This document shows positions 1 to 13,067 of a DNA stretch of 64,000 nucleotides, in pieces (within the stretch, counting starts at the first letter, position 1; each line of letters begins with the position of its first letter). The notes beneath the pieces are model-generated. The model was not told the origin of the DNA. It did not search any database and saw only the letters and a program-made list of their open reading frames with translations. Location: contig CM046330.1 in assembly GCA_025403435.1 (NCBI GenBank), positions 23,323,859 through 23,387,858 of the forward strand, written 5' to 3'. Both the position numbers and the translations under genes were made by a program. The stretch comes from Artocarpus heterophyllus. Taxonomy: Eukaryota > Streptophyta > Magnoliopsida > Rosales > Moraceae.

Positions 1-2119
1 AATGGAAGAATGATATGAATAGGATGCATCCAACTTTTGAAATTACAAAATAAAACAATATATTTGTGAACATATTTGTACCGTAAATTACAATCTTGTA
101 CTGAAATCATCCTAATTCAAGTTTGGTGAATGTAAAAACACACATATATTAGGAGCATTTTTCAAAACCTGTTGTAGGCGTGACACGATTAAGAAAAAGC
201 ATGACATTGGATGCCAAAAATCTCGTCCACAAAAAAATCATGCCAGCAAATTGCTTCTCAAAAGGTTAAAAACAAATTTGATCACCTCAAATCACATGTA
301 AGTCAATATAATAGTACGTTGAACAAAAATGAAAAAAGAGAAAAAATCAAAAATCAAAGAAGAATATTATCAAGTTTGGATTTGACCTTCAAATCAACTC
401 CTAGAAGCGTCCATGATTGAAAATCATCAAAAGTACCAGATACTTATCGAGAGAAACAGAGTAAAAACAAAAAACTACAATTATCTTTTATGAAAACACA
501 AAAATGCAAGGCAACAGAAACAAATGAAAATAGAAATCTAAGCTGTTAGACTCAATCTGAAATACATTAACAACAAAAGTACAAGCAAAGAACAAACCAG
601 ATTTCAAAAACTCTAAAATGAGATAATAACTTCTGAAAATTATTAGAATATGAAATCTAAGAATAGAGCTTTGATTTTTACCCATCAACGATCAAGGAAA
701 TGACCAAAATCTAAGAATATTTGCTAAAGTATTGGACAAGTCAAGTTTCCATTGCCATTTTCTCTGGAAACAAACAAAACGAAAGGGGATAGAGGAGAGA
801 GTAACGAAAGAGAGGAGAGAGATACGATTTTCTTTCTGAATTAGAGAGATGTTGTTATCAAAAATCGTTTGAAAAATTTTGAAAACATGAATTTTATGTT
901 TTTGGAATTTTAAAAATTTTGCTGACAGTTCAAAAAAAAAAAAACAACAACAACAACAAATAAAACAACACTGCCGAACAGCCTTTGCAATCATATTTTC
1001 CTTTTTTGGTTTCGAAAAAATTATTTAAAAAATATACCCAACAGAACTACTACTTATGTTATACTTTCAAAAATTATAATTAATTATATTACATTATTAT
1101 TTATATTACATATTAAATAACACTGTTAATATATATGTTTAAAATTTAAAAAAAAATCTTAAAAGATAATATTTATGAAAATTTTTCTAAATTTAGAGTA
1201 TATATAATTTATTCATCTTTTTCTTTATACCATCATTTAAGCAAGAAATAGATTTAAAATACAAATAAATTTTTACCCTCTTGTTTATAGTGTAAATAAT
1301 TTTTATTTATACCACAAATAAATTATTTATATCGTAAATTTCCTATTTACTAAATTACTATTTTATTTCAAAAAGTTTCAAAAATTTGTTATTACTCTCA
1401 TTCTTTCCAAAGAAAATTGTGGCCCATATGTTAGTTTTGAATGAGAGGAATGTCATATTTAAGAGTTTTAATTAAAATAAATAGCTTGTACAAAAAAAGT
1501 TTAGTGTATGAGGTTTATTAGTTTACACAAACAAAATATCAAAAATACCCTTTTCCAAATGGAAGAATTTGAAGAAAGGGCCAAAAAAAATTTTGAATTG
1601 AGGAAATGACCTTTTTTTTTTTTTGAAACCAAAAAACACGTTTTTCTATACAGGTAAACTGTCTCAGTTTTTTTCAAAAAAAATAAAGAAAATGACTGTA
1701 GCAAGATAAGGAACCTCAACAAGATGAAAAAAAAAAACTGGAACCGTTTTGATATCTAAAAAGCCTTTTTTTTTGCCAAAAACTGACCAAAAAAAAAAGG
1801 GTCATTGACAAAAATTTTTTTTCTCAAAAAGTCATTTTTACAAATCCCCCTTTCCAAACACACACAATGTTTTCTTTTCTTTTCTCTTTCTCTCTCTTCT
1901 GCAACCGCTCCTCTGGCTTCGGCTCCAACACTGGCACGACCAAACTTCTCCAGCTCCAGCACGATGCTCTCTAACGCGGCTCTAATGCAAAACTTTCTTA
2001 TTCAGCTTCTATGCAATGCTCTCTAAAATGAGATCTTTGTTTTCCTTTGACACCATCGTTAAGAATGACGACGCAAGTTCTTGCCATCGTTGAGTCGCAA
2101 AGACGAGACGCCCAATCTT

Positions 2120-2310
2120 TGTTCACTTATGAAGAGCAAGAACAAAGCTCGTCGGTCATGTTGATGGGCTCTCGAAGTCGATCAAATCGACATCACTTGC
2201 AAGAGCGAGGACGAAGCTCGCCGGCTATGCCAATGGGCTCCTAAAGTCAATAAGATTTACGTTCACTCATGAAGAGCAAGGATGAAGCTTGATGGCTATG
2301 AGGTCACAAC
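2120..2310. repeat. Imperfect ~70-bp tandem repeat, about 2.6 copies
   Basis: Three successive segments beginning near 2121, 2191 and 2262 share the order CACTTATGAAGAGCAAG, then AAGCTCG, then GGCTATG, then GGGCTC. The last copy is partial. The block is more GC-rich than its surroundings. It could be decayed transposon or genic sequence; no function is inferred. Confidence 0.5.
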
Positions 2311-2460
2311 TAATGAAGCTGCCTTAGCCCACCATAGCCAGCCTCTAATGTCCAACCTTCTATGCTTGAGATATGGTTTTACATGCGACTACGCTGATGA
2401 GAATGTGGTATGATAGGAGAGCTTCGTCTACGATAAAGCCAATGAGAATATGACAACGAT

Positions 2461-2730
2461 GACAAGAGAGAGTGAGAGAGAGGGATGGTAGAGGGAAAGA
2501 GGGAGAAGCATCACCTGCGACGGAGCACATGAGAATGCGATGACTATGACGATAGGAAAGAGAAGGACGATGGTAGGAGAGAGAGGGAGGGCAATGAGAA
2601 AGATAGGAGAGAGAGAACGCGAGGGTAGAGAGAAAGAGGGTAGAAGAGAGGGAGAGAGAGCAACGTGGGAAGAGGAAAGAGAGAGAAAGAAAAACATGGG
2701 AAAGAAGGGAGAGAGAGTGAGCGAAGTGAG
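2461..2730. repeat. GA-rich low-complexity tract
   Basis: About 270 bp of the plus strand is dominated by G and A in GAGAGA and GGGAGA words. Apparent ORFs on both strands are low-complexity translations (R/E/G-rich or S/L-rich) and are not treated as genes. Confidence 0.6.
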
Positions 2731-3855
2731 GTAAAAGAAACCTTAAGTCAAACTTAAAGATATTTTAGTCTATAGAATTATTCAATTTGAACAACTGAAT
2801 TGATTAGTAACATTTACTAATATCTTAAACCATATATGGCATTTTCTCGTAATAGTTTAAAGAATTTGACATTTTCTACAATTTGCTTTGTGAATTATTA
2901 TAGAGTAAATAAAACATATATTTGCTACAATTTTAATAATGTTATTTTATTAAAGAAGAATATATACCAAATCAAAGAAACAAAAACACTTACACTAACC
3001 TACATATACCTCCAAAATAAAATAAAATTATATGGCCTTAAACTACAAAAAACATAACTGCAATAGGCAATCTATTCCACTATTAAACTCAACTAAAATT
3101 CTCAAATAAATAGAAAGTTAAATGAATATACAAACAAGTAGGTACATTCATGACTCTTTAGCAAAACATCTACAATTAACAAAAAAGTCTGATCCACCGT
3201 AATTGAAAGACCCGTAGCACCAAGGCCTACAAAATATTGCAAAGAAACAAACCAAGCAAAATAAAACCATAACCTAATACTAAAAAAAAAAAAAAAAAAA
3301 AAAGATAAGCACATTGTCAATCAAGTGAAAACAAGCTTTATCATAAAAACACAACATAAAAAGGACAAGAGTAAAGTCTCAAACACCACTGGCAAAACCA
3401 CTGGCAATTGGACAAATGGTGAAAGACTTACTAGAGAAAGCAATAAAACCCAAGAGACCCATGGTGTAGTCAAAGCGCCACCCAAGTTGTAGCATGTGAG
3501 CCCCATGCCACTAACGTTGTTGCCGGAAGACTACACCACCATTACCACAAGAATCCCACTATCATGTAGATCAAACCTTTGAACAATTTTGACCATCAAA
3601 CATTACATGTGCAATTAACAATGCTCCAAACTAATGGCCACCAACCTTCATTCCACCTTCAATTCACCCAAATGGAAGCTTTGCACCATATATCATCACA
3701 ATCGGAACACCACACTACCACCATCACAAGAATCCCACCACTGCATAGGTTAATACGGTGTTTGGTACATAGGTTTAGACTAATTTAAACTATAGAGACT
3801 GTTCAAATTGGTATTTAGTGGAGTAATAACTAAAGTCAGTTCAAACCATGGAAGT

Positions 3856-5832
3856 GTTGGAAAAAACAATGTGAGGTGCGCAGCGGGAATTTTAAAAATT
3901 TTAACATTAGAGTATTTTTCCAAAACACAAGTTTGACATGCTATATGTATAAATTAAACAGATCTTACTAACCTTTGTGTGCCGAAGAACCTCCGCAACC
4001 CGTGAAGAGAAGTAACGTTCCAGAAGAGCCTCAACCAACTGGTCTTTTTTGCTATGCTCTATCCACGATCGGAGTGAGTATGGGCTCACACGTGCAGCTC
4101 TTCCACCAGTGACTCTCCTTCCAACCAATCGAGAGAACCCAAAGCTAGTGTTCGTGATTTGTGAACAAAAGCTCTCAGGGAGTTTTCAAATGCTCACCAG
4201 AAGAGTATCACTCTTAATCTCTCAATTGATCTAAGTAACTCATGAGACTTACTCCCTTTATATAGCGATTGGTCCTAGGGTCAGTCCTTATCAGATTAGG
4301 TCTCAAAAACTCGAAACAGAATCAAGTTCGGATCAATATCTGATAAGATCTACGTGAAAACACGTAATCTTAACTCTCGCTGATCGGTAGGCCGAACTGT
4401 CGCATAAATATCTCCACAAATCTTTTATTTTTCACCCGAGATTCTATAGGATAAAGTCTCAATTTTGATTCAAATAACCCAATAGAGAAGTTATTAGATC
4501 AAAACAAACTTTATCAAGATAATCTCTAAGAAAATAAATCAATTCATAATAATTCTACAAGTTTATCTTCATTTAATTTATCCAATTAAATCAACCGATA
4601 AATAGACAAGAATTATCTGATCCCAATAATTCAACAAGTTTATCTTAAATTAATTTTATTACAAAATTAATTCAACCAATAAACAGACATGAATTATTTG
4701 ATTCTTTCAAATTTTAAACCAATCCAATAAATCCGACATAAGTTACCAATTATTGAAAAAGCACGCCGTATCGTTACAGGATTTTGTGAGCTAGCAAAGG
4801 GGACCAAAATGGACCTATAAAGTTCAAGCTTACGATAATTATGAAACCCAATATCCCAGATATACATTTCACAATTATCAACTCCAACGCTACTCCACTA
4901 AAAGCTTAGAGCTGCACTCTCGAACTTTATAGAATTACGAAGCCCGTATAACTAAGTCTCCATGACATATCAAAGTGTATCGTATCCCCATATGATAATC
5001 CATAATCGGCTTAGGGACAAGTTCTGTCTTACCTTCCCGATTATTTTTATCTTACATTCCATTATCTCACCATTAGAAAACTTACCATCCAAAGATAGTA
5101 TACCATTCGGTTACACCTATGTATCCAAATGGTTGAGCGCTCCAGTTTTCTGGTTATAGGATAACGCATATAAGAGGATATCATTACTCCTAAAGAGGAG
5201 CTATGGATTCCATATCTATGAATAACAAGTCTACGCTATCAAGAGTCATGCCTCCAATGTACGGACATGCATACCACTATTGAGATGTGGGAGTCACCCT
5301 TTGGTATATCAAAAGATACAAGTTGAGACAACGGGCCCACTATCCATCTCAGGATTAAGATACAATACAAATGATTGTCTAAAGTGAATCGATTTGCCAA
5401 GACAGAATTATTAATCCAAATCAATTCACTTTGTGTCCCGATCCAACACATCGTCACCCATGACAACGCGCCAATGTCTCTACTCACGGAGTCCAACTCT
5501 ATGGTCAAGACAAACCATCTCCTAATAGGGATATAGACAACATAACAATCTTTGCATGAATAAAGCGCCCAACTTTATTCCCTCGATTGCGGATCATATG
5601 TTTTAGACCATCACCTTAAGAATCGTGTCTTTCATATAATCAGTCCATCATATGCCCAATTCTTAAGGTTTAGACCGACAATCTCAGACTACTGTTTGCT
5701 TAACATACATTCAACAAATATGAACGTAAAGAGGACAAGATTTGGTATATATAAATGAATAAATTCTTTATTGATAAAAATGTCTCTAAAAACGTATTAC
5801 ATTTTTACTCCTTAGTGCATACATGTCTAACA
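3856..5832 (-). mobile_element. Solo LTR A, Tork/Angela-like Ty1-copia family
   Basis: The block starts TGTTGG and ends TCTAACA, and is flanked on both sides by the 5-bp direct repeat GGAAG (3851-3855 and 5833-5837). There is no internal domain between the termini, so it is a solo LTR of 1977 bp. It aligns along its length with the blocks at 6307, 11024 and 34485, and with the reverse complements of 18334-20357 and 51007-53036. Strand is given as that of the related full-length minus-strand copies, whose LTRs read the same way on the plus strand. A TCGG/GGCCGA motif lies near 4382-4400. The ORF at 4962-5159 is only conserved LTR sequence. Confidence 0.92.
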
Positions 5833-6306
5833 GGAAGTGGTTTTAAATCGAATTAAACACCCAAAATCCAAACTTCTCACCCCCTCTCCCCCAATGGTTT
5901 GAATCATTTTCAATGGTAAAAATCATTCTTATTCTCGTTTTCCTTCATGAACTATAGTTTTTCAAATACTAGTTCTTGTTTTAAACTTAATGTGCTATTT
6001 TATCTCGTTTTGAGTCTTTACATTCCAAATGCCAATTTAAAACTATAATAACCAAGAAATTCTTAAGTTCATTACACGTATAATATTTAAGAACTAAGTT
6101 AATCAATATATATGTCATTAGAATTTTTGTTTAAAACTGATTTTTCATGATAAATTCCATAAGAGTGAATATGAGATTTTTAAAACTAAAAATCATGTTA
6201 TAGTCTTAAATAGAGAAGGAATGATATGAAGATAAGCTAGAAAGCTTAATTATTGTAGAATATGTTGCAACAGATTTTGAAACAAAAATGCTATATAAGG
6301 AAAATA
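5833..6306. other. Intergenic spacer between two solo LTRs
   Basis: 474 bp of AT-rich sequence after the GGAAG target duplication. I see no gene, RNA or clear repeat in it. Confidence 0.5.
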
Positions 6307-8254
6307 TGTTGGAAAATGAGTACACAACGAAATTTTTAAAATTTTAAATCAGAGTATTTTCTAAAACACAAGTTTGACATGCTATATACATAAATTAATC
6401 AAATCTTACTAATCTTTCGTATGCCAAAGAGCACCTGTAATCAGTGAAGAGAAGAACATTCAAGAAGAGCCTCAACCAACTGGTCTTCTTTATTGTTATT
6501 TATCCAAGATCGGAGTGTAAGTAGGCACATATAATACAGCTCTTTCTACATTGACTCTCCGTCCAACCAGTTGAGAAGACCTAGAGCCAAGGTTATTGAT
6601 TGTGAACAACAGCCCTTAAGGAGTTTCAGAGTTTCTCACAATAGAGTACTCACTCTAAACTTCTCAACTAATTTGAATAACTGAGAAAACTCACCCCCTA
6701 TTTATAGAGGTCGGACCTGGGGTTAATCATTTTCAGATAAGGCCTCAAAAATTCGAATCTAGATTAACTTCTGATTAAAATCACGTCTGAAACGCGTAAT
6801 CAGATAATCATTAGATTGACAGTTCAAACTTATTCATCGGCCTACTGAACTTACTTCATCAATAGGCCGAACTAGTAGATTGGCCTGCCAAACTTGCAAT
6901 AATCTGATCGCTAAGAATCTTTTATTTTTCACTCGAGATTCTTTAGATAAAGCCTCAGTTTTAATTCAAATAACCCAATAGAAAAGTTATCTGATCAAAA
7001 CAGCCATATCTGGATAATCTTATGGATAATAAATATTATCTCAATAATTCAACATGTTTATCTTGAATTAATTTACAAAATTAATTTAAATGATAAATAG
7101 ACATAAATTATCTGATCCTATCAAATTTCAACCAATCTAATAATTTAACATAAATCACCAATTTGTTGGAAAAGCCTGCCGTATCATTATAGGATTTATT
7201 ATGAGCTAGCAAAGAGGGACCTAATGGATCTATATAGTGCAAGCTCAAATAATTATAAAATACAATATCCTGGATATATATTTTATAATTATCAACTCTA
7301 ATGCTACTCCACTAAAAGCTTCGAGCTGCACTCAAAACTATATAAAAATTACGAAGCTTCAAATAAGCTAAGTGTCCATGACATATCATAATAGCTCATA
7401 TCCCCATAGGATATTCATAATCGGCTTAAGGGTAAATTTCGTCTTACTTTCCCGATTATTTTTGTCTTACATCCATTATCTCACCATTGGAAAACTTACT
7501 ATCCAAAGACAGTATACAATTCGGTTACACCTATGCATCCAAATAGTTGAGCACTTCGGTCTTCCAATTACAGGATAATGCATATAAAAGAATATCATTA
7601 ACTTTACAAAAAGAGATATGGATTCCATATCTATGAATAACAGATCTATGTCATCAAAAGTCATGTCTCCAATGTACCGATATGTGTACCATCATAAAGT
7701 CAAGATGTCACCCTTTGGTACGTCAAGAAACATAGAAACATAAGTCAAGATAACGGCCCCATTAGTCATTTCAGGATTAAGATACAACACATATGATTGT
7801 CTAACGTAAATTGATTTGCACAAATAGGATTATTAATCGAAATCAACCTTATGTCCTGATCCAATATATTGTCACCTATGACAATGTACTAATGTTTCTA
7901 CTCGCGAAGTCCTACTTTAATGGCCAAGACAAGCCATCTCTTGTTCGGGATGTAGACAACATAAAAATCTTAGTATGAATAAATTACCCAACTTTATTTC
8001 CTCGATTACAGATCTTATGATTTACACTGTCACTTTTAAGATTCATGTCTTCTGCATAATCTGTTCATCATATGCCTACTTCTTAAAGGTTTAGACCGAC
8101 AGTCTCAGACTTTTGTTTGCTTACCACACCTTTAACAAATATGAACATAAAGAGGACAATATTTGGTATATGAATAATAAATGAACTCTTTATTGATACA
8201 ATGTCTCCAAAAACGTATTACAATATTTTACTCCTTATGGCATCATGTCCAACA
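6307..8254 (-). mobile_element. Solo LTR B, same Tork-like copia family
   Basis: Starts TGTTGG and ends TGTCCAACA; 1948 bp and homologous end to end with LTR A, but more decayed. The preceding bases AAATA (6302-6306) recur at the right end only if the terminal A of the LTR is shared, so the target duplication is imperfect. No internal sequence follows on either side. Variants of the GGCCTGCCGA motif lie near 6838-6895. Confidence 0.85.
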
Positions 8255-8480
8255 AATACTGTATAGAGATCTAAAAATTATATAGTATAAAAATTAAGTA
8301 GTATAAAATTTATGCAATATGAGACTAATGCAGTACAAGGATTACACTGATAAATTTATGCAGTATGGAATTTATACTGATAAACTAATAAAATATAGAA
8401 ATTATACTTTATAAAGTTAAGCAGTATAGGAGTTATCTATGTTAGGAGTTAAACAATATATGTAAAAAGTAAGTCATTAT
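8255..8480. repeat. AT-rich short tandem repeat, ~30-bp period, degenerate
   Basis: Words such as TTATGCAGTAT and TTAAGCAGTAT followed by GGAATTTATACTGATAAA recur about every 30 bp. At least six degenerate copies can be recognised. It begins exactly where solo LTR B ends. There is no coding potential. Confidence 0.5.
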
Positions 8481-8627
8481 AGTTTTAGACTCTAAGGCAA
8501 ATATCTCTTGAATTTTACACTCAGTATAGGAAAAATACAGTGTAATGTAAATTTACATTGTCAAAAGTAAGTGGGACCCACCAAAGTGACAACTTTAAGG
8601 CAAAAAAAGTGGCCACATCCTTCCCCT

Positions 8628-11023
8628 TGTAAGACCCAATTTTTGCAAGTGGGTGGAGCAGAAAAAAAATTTGTTGCATTTTGATCCCTAAAGGGGTATC
8701 TTTAAGTATCTAAAGGTTTAGTTAAAAATTAAGCATTTTGTCTCCTTCAAATTTTTAGGACAACTTAAAAAAAAAAAAAAAAAACAATTCCTATACTCCA
8801 TGCAAAATCTGTCCGTCCTAAGCCTTATATTTCTCAAATTTTGATGATTTAAGCCTCTAAATCAAGCATAAAAGCAACAACAAGTGATCTTGAAGTGGTC
8901 TAAGCAACTTTTGGAGGTAAAAACCTAAACTTTACTCTATGTATTTTAGTGTTTTGATTGGGTTTTTAGTGGAATTTTCATGGGATTTGTTTAGTTTTTG
9001 CTAAGGAAGATTAGCAAAGTCAAAGCACTTAAGTGGAGGACCAAAAAGATTGAGAAAATTTCATGGTAAGAATCCAAATCGTAGTCTTGAAAATTGTTGA
9101 TTTCATAGGTCTTATGCTTGGTTTTGTAATATATTAGACTGTGGCATGTTAAAAGGATATTATGATATGATCATATCGTATGTTATATGGATGTTGATAT
9201 AATGGAAAGTTAGAAACTAGGGTTTAATGCTCAAATGAGAAATTATGACAAACTTGGTCTTAAACCCAAAGTTTAAGCACTTAAAGTGTTTGATAAAATG
9301 TTTTGGATCATGGCATATGAAATGGATGTTATGGCAAAATAATTATAAGTACTAAGTGCATGAAAGAGTATTTAAAATGGTTAAAATAAGACTAAACCTA
9401 GAAAATCAAGCTAAGATTAGTTTTGACATAAAAAAGATGTTTAAGGGTATTGTGAAATACTTTAAGTTATGAGGCCCTTAGAAGCCAAATCATTCTCTAA
9501 GTTTAACACCAGATTTATTGGAAGCGTCGAATTGGACAATTTTCGTGAAGAAATCCTATTCGAATTCCAATCGAATCAAGTCACAGAACTTTAAATTTAG
9601 TTATGTCCATCCCAAATCCCTATGAAGATGAATAATTTTGGAAAAAGTTAAAATATGAAAGTTGTAAATTTTTGTGAAACAGTTAAATGTAATAGATAGT
9701 TTGCAAAAATTCCATACATATTTTAAGATATGAGTCTTACGAGATTTTAATCACGAAATTTCGAAATAAGAAAAACATTACGAAATTATTTGAGTTTGAA
9801 TAAAGAGCTCTTGTAAGTTTTAATCCTTATAAACATAAACGTTTTGGTACAAAACAGTTATTTTTGGTCTGAGGGCAAAAAATGTCAAAATTTTGTGTTT
9901 CGAGCCAAAACCATAAAATCATAAAAAGCAGGAATTTTTGTTATGTAAAAATAGTTGCCTATATAGTTATAAGTTGAAAGTAAATTTATGTTTGAAAGCT
10001 TAAAAGAAATTTGAGATTTTTCTAAGAAAAGGACGTTCAGGGCAAAGTTGTCAATATTTTCATATTATGAGTCAAAACCATGAAGTTTTGCTAAAATAAA
10101 CTTTTTGCAAAAAGAAACCGATGTTTTGTTTTTTCGCAAGGAAATGTAAATTTTGTTTAAAATAAGTTTCGAAAGTTTTTTAAGACTTGTCAAGGGAAGA
10201 ACAGTTTTTTTTTGTAGAAAGGCCAAAACAGACTCTGAAAAGTTCAATTTAGGAAAACGTCCATTGGTGGGAATTTTTTTGTAACCCATAAGTACCAGGA
10301 TGGTAAAGTAAAATGAGAAGTTCAATAAAGTTACAAAACTTATGAAAACTCGTTAAGGTAAAATTATCATTTTTATAGAACAGTTAAAATGGGGCCCAAG
10401 CACTCCAAATTAGCAAGATGCTCTTGATGGAAAATGTTTCTATCGCATTATGTGACGGAGAAATGAACCAATAAATAATGAGGTTAAGTAAAAGGAATGA
10501 ACATGTAATATTTAAATTTTGTTATCGATCACGTAGGTCAGTAATAAAAAAAGTTAATTAATAGTCGGGTGTTGTTTGATCTGGACACAGAAGCCGACTA
10601 ATAAAAGGATAAAGAATGAAGTGGGAATAGTAGAGCTATAAGTAGGTAAGTTTTAAACCCACCTATAGCATGAAGAAAATGAATTTTAAATACTTTGAAT
10701 ACGTTTTATGGTTGCATTTGTTATGCATAATGTTTTAAAGATCAAGTCAAAACTTGCAATGTATTTGTAATTGTTAGGTTTAAATTATGTTTACATTTGT
10801 TATGCATAATATTTTAAAGTTAAAGTTATGATTTGCAATATGTTTTTGCTATGCTTAATGTTTAACTGCTAAGTTATAGCATATGGTATGTTAACATTTA
10901 ATATCCTCAATAAAGTTTATAAAAAGGTAATTCAAAGATGATAATTAAGTATCATACTAGCCTCTTAGATGTGAAGTATACAAGTTATGTTAAAGTTATG
11001 ACCTCGTTGTTTGATGATCTTAA
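8628..11023. mobile_element. Putative Ty3-gypsy (chromovirus-like) LTR, left part
   Basis: The block opens with TGTAAGACCCAATTTTTG, the kind of start seen in long Tekay/Del-type LTRs. It contains no protein domain. It stops where the Tork-like element begins at 11024, and a plausible right part ending in GAGTCGTTATA lies at ~20.78-21.52 kb. No matching target duplication was found: CCCCT lies on the left, AAAAC on the right. The combined length would be about 3.1 kb. Assignment rests on terminal motifs and position only. Confidence 0.4.
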
Positions 11024-13053
11024 TGTTAGAAAAATAATACACAGCAGAATTTTAAAATTTTTTAGACCAGAGTATTTTCTAAAACACAAGTTTGACACAC
11101 TATATGCATAAATTAACCAGATCTTACTAACCTGGTAAATGCAGAAAAGCTCCTGCAATCTATAAAGAGAAGTAACGTTCTAGAGAGCTTTCACTAACTA
11201 GTCTTCTTTGCTATTCTTTATCCACGACCGGTGTGTGTGTGGGCATACTCGTACAGCTCTTCCATCAGGCGACTCTCCTGCCAACCAATTGAGAAAAACC
11301 TAAAGTTAGTGTTCGTGATTTATGTACAAAAGCTCTTAAGGAGTTTTAGAGTCTCACCAACAGAGTCTCACTCTTAATCTCTCAATTGATCTAGATAACA
11401 ATGAGTCTTACTCCCCTTTTTATAAAGGTTGGGCCGAGGAGTTAGTTCGTATCAGATAAGGTCTTGAAAATTTGAATCAAAATAAATAAGAATAAATATC
11501 TGATAAAATCTGCATGGAAACACGTGATTTATTTAACGCTCGGTCAGCAGGCCGAATTGGCAGATTGGCCTGCCGAACTCGCTCCATCGGCAAGCCGAAC
11601 TTAAAGATTGGCCTACCGAACATCCTATAAATGATCCCAGGGAATCTTTATTTCCCACCCGAGATTCTTGGGATAGAGCCTTAGTTTTAATTCAAATAAG
11701 CCAATAGAGAAATTATCTGATTAAAACAGTCATATCTAGATAATCTTTAGGAAAATAAATATTCTTGATAATTCAACAAGTTTATCTTAAATTAATTTAT
11801 TCAAAATTAATTCAACCAATAAACAGACATAAATTATCCAATCCCAATAATTCAACAAGTTTCTCTTGAATTAATTTATTCACAAAATTAATTCAACCGA
11901 TAAACAGACATGAATTATCTGATCCTATCGAATTTCAACCAATATGATAATTTGACATAAGTTACCAATTATTGGAAAAGCGCACTGTATCGTTACAGGA
12001 TTTTTATGAGCTAGCAAAGGGGACCTGATGGACCTATATAGTTCAAGCTCTCGATAATTATAAGACCTAATATCCTAGATATACATTTAATAATTATCAA
12101 CTATAATGCTACTTCATTAAAAACTTAGAGTTGTACTCTCAAACTATATAGAATTACGAAACCCGTATAGCTAAGTCTCCATGACATATCATAATGTATT
12201 GTATCCCCATAAGATTATCCATAATCGGCTTAAGGACAAGTTCTATATTACCTTCCCAATTATTTTTCTCTTACGTTCCATTATCTCACCATTAGAAAAC
12301 ATATCATCCAAAGAGAGTATGCCATTTGGTTACACCTATGTATCTAAATGTTTGAGTGCTCCAGTTTTTTAATTATAGGATAACACATATAAAAGGATAT
12401 CAACTACTCTTAAAGAGGAGCTATGGATTTCATATCTATGAATAACAGGTCTGCGCTATCAAGAGTCATGCCTCAAATGTACCGGCATGCGTATCACTAT
12501 TAAAATGTAGACGTCGCCATTTAGTTCATCAAAGGACATAAGTCAAGACAACGAGCCCACTATTCATCTCAGGATTAAGATACAATACATATGATAATCT
12601 AAAGTGAATCGATTCACCGAGATATAATTATTAATCCAAATCAATTCACTTTATGTCCTGATCCAATTCATGGTCACCTATGACAATGTGTCAATGTTAC
12701 TATTCATAGAGTCTACCTCTGATGGTCAAGACAAATCATCTCCTGTTAGGGATATAGACAGCATAATAATCTTTACATGAATAAAGCACCCAACTTTATT
12801 CCCTCGATTGCGGATCTTATGATTTAGACCGTCACTTTAAGAATCGTGTCTTCCACATAATCTGTCCATTATATGCCCAATTCTTAAAGGTTTAGACCTA
12901 CAGTCTCAGACTTTTATTTGCTTAATTGACATTCAACAAATATGAACACAAAGAGGACGAGTTTTGGTATATAAATAATAAATAAATTCTTTATTGATAA
13001 AAATGTCTCCAAAAACATTACATTTTTACTCCTTAGGGAATACATGTCTAACA
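11024..13053 (-). mobile_element. 3' LTR of Tork-like copia element 1
   Basis: TGTTAG...TCTAACA, 2030 bp, homologous to solo LTRs A and B. The adjoining bases ATCTCCCACTTGC (13054-13066) read on the minus strand as a purine-rich tract just upstream of the LTR, which is the expected polypurine primer. This makes it the 3' LTR of a minus-strand element. Flanking bases on the left are CTTAA. A dense group of GGCCGA/TCGGC motifs lies at about 11540-11612. Confidence 0.9.
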
Positions 13054-13067
13054 ATCTCCCACTTGCA

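Larger units (their letters stand above)
1..3855. other. AT-rich intergenic DNA, no gene seen
   Basis: No reading frame here resembles a protein I recognise; the short ORFs fall in A/T-rich or purine-rich low-complexity sequence. The block holds homopolymer runs (for example A-runs near 940 and 3282-3303), a GA-rich stretch (2461-2730) and a short imperfect tandem repeat (2120-2310), both listed separately. Two copies of a short phrase built on CACAAGAATCCCAC lie about 180 bp apart (near 3547 and 3725), which suggests an old interspersed repeat. Confidence 0.6.

Noticed and set aside
2428..2734. Overlapping ORFs on both strands in the GA-rich tract
   Set aside because: Low-complexity translations of a purine-rich repeat; no domain.
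3725..3855. Shared phrases between 3.5-3.8 kb and 21.5-21.7 kb (AAACCTTTGAA, GGCCA...ACCTTCAT) as a defined repeat family
   Set aside because: The matches are short and patchy by eye, and no ends or target duplications could be defined.
4962..5159. ORF with a similar protein (MTYxxVSYPHMIIHNRL type) in several LTRs (4962, 7372, 12181, 51879 complement)
   Set aside because: It lies inside homologous LTRs and its repetition follows from LTR homology. The frames end at different points, and no start context or domain supports a real gene.
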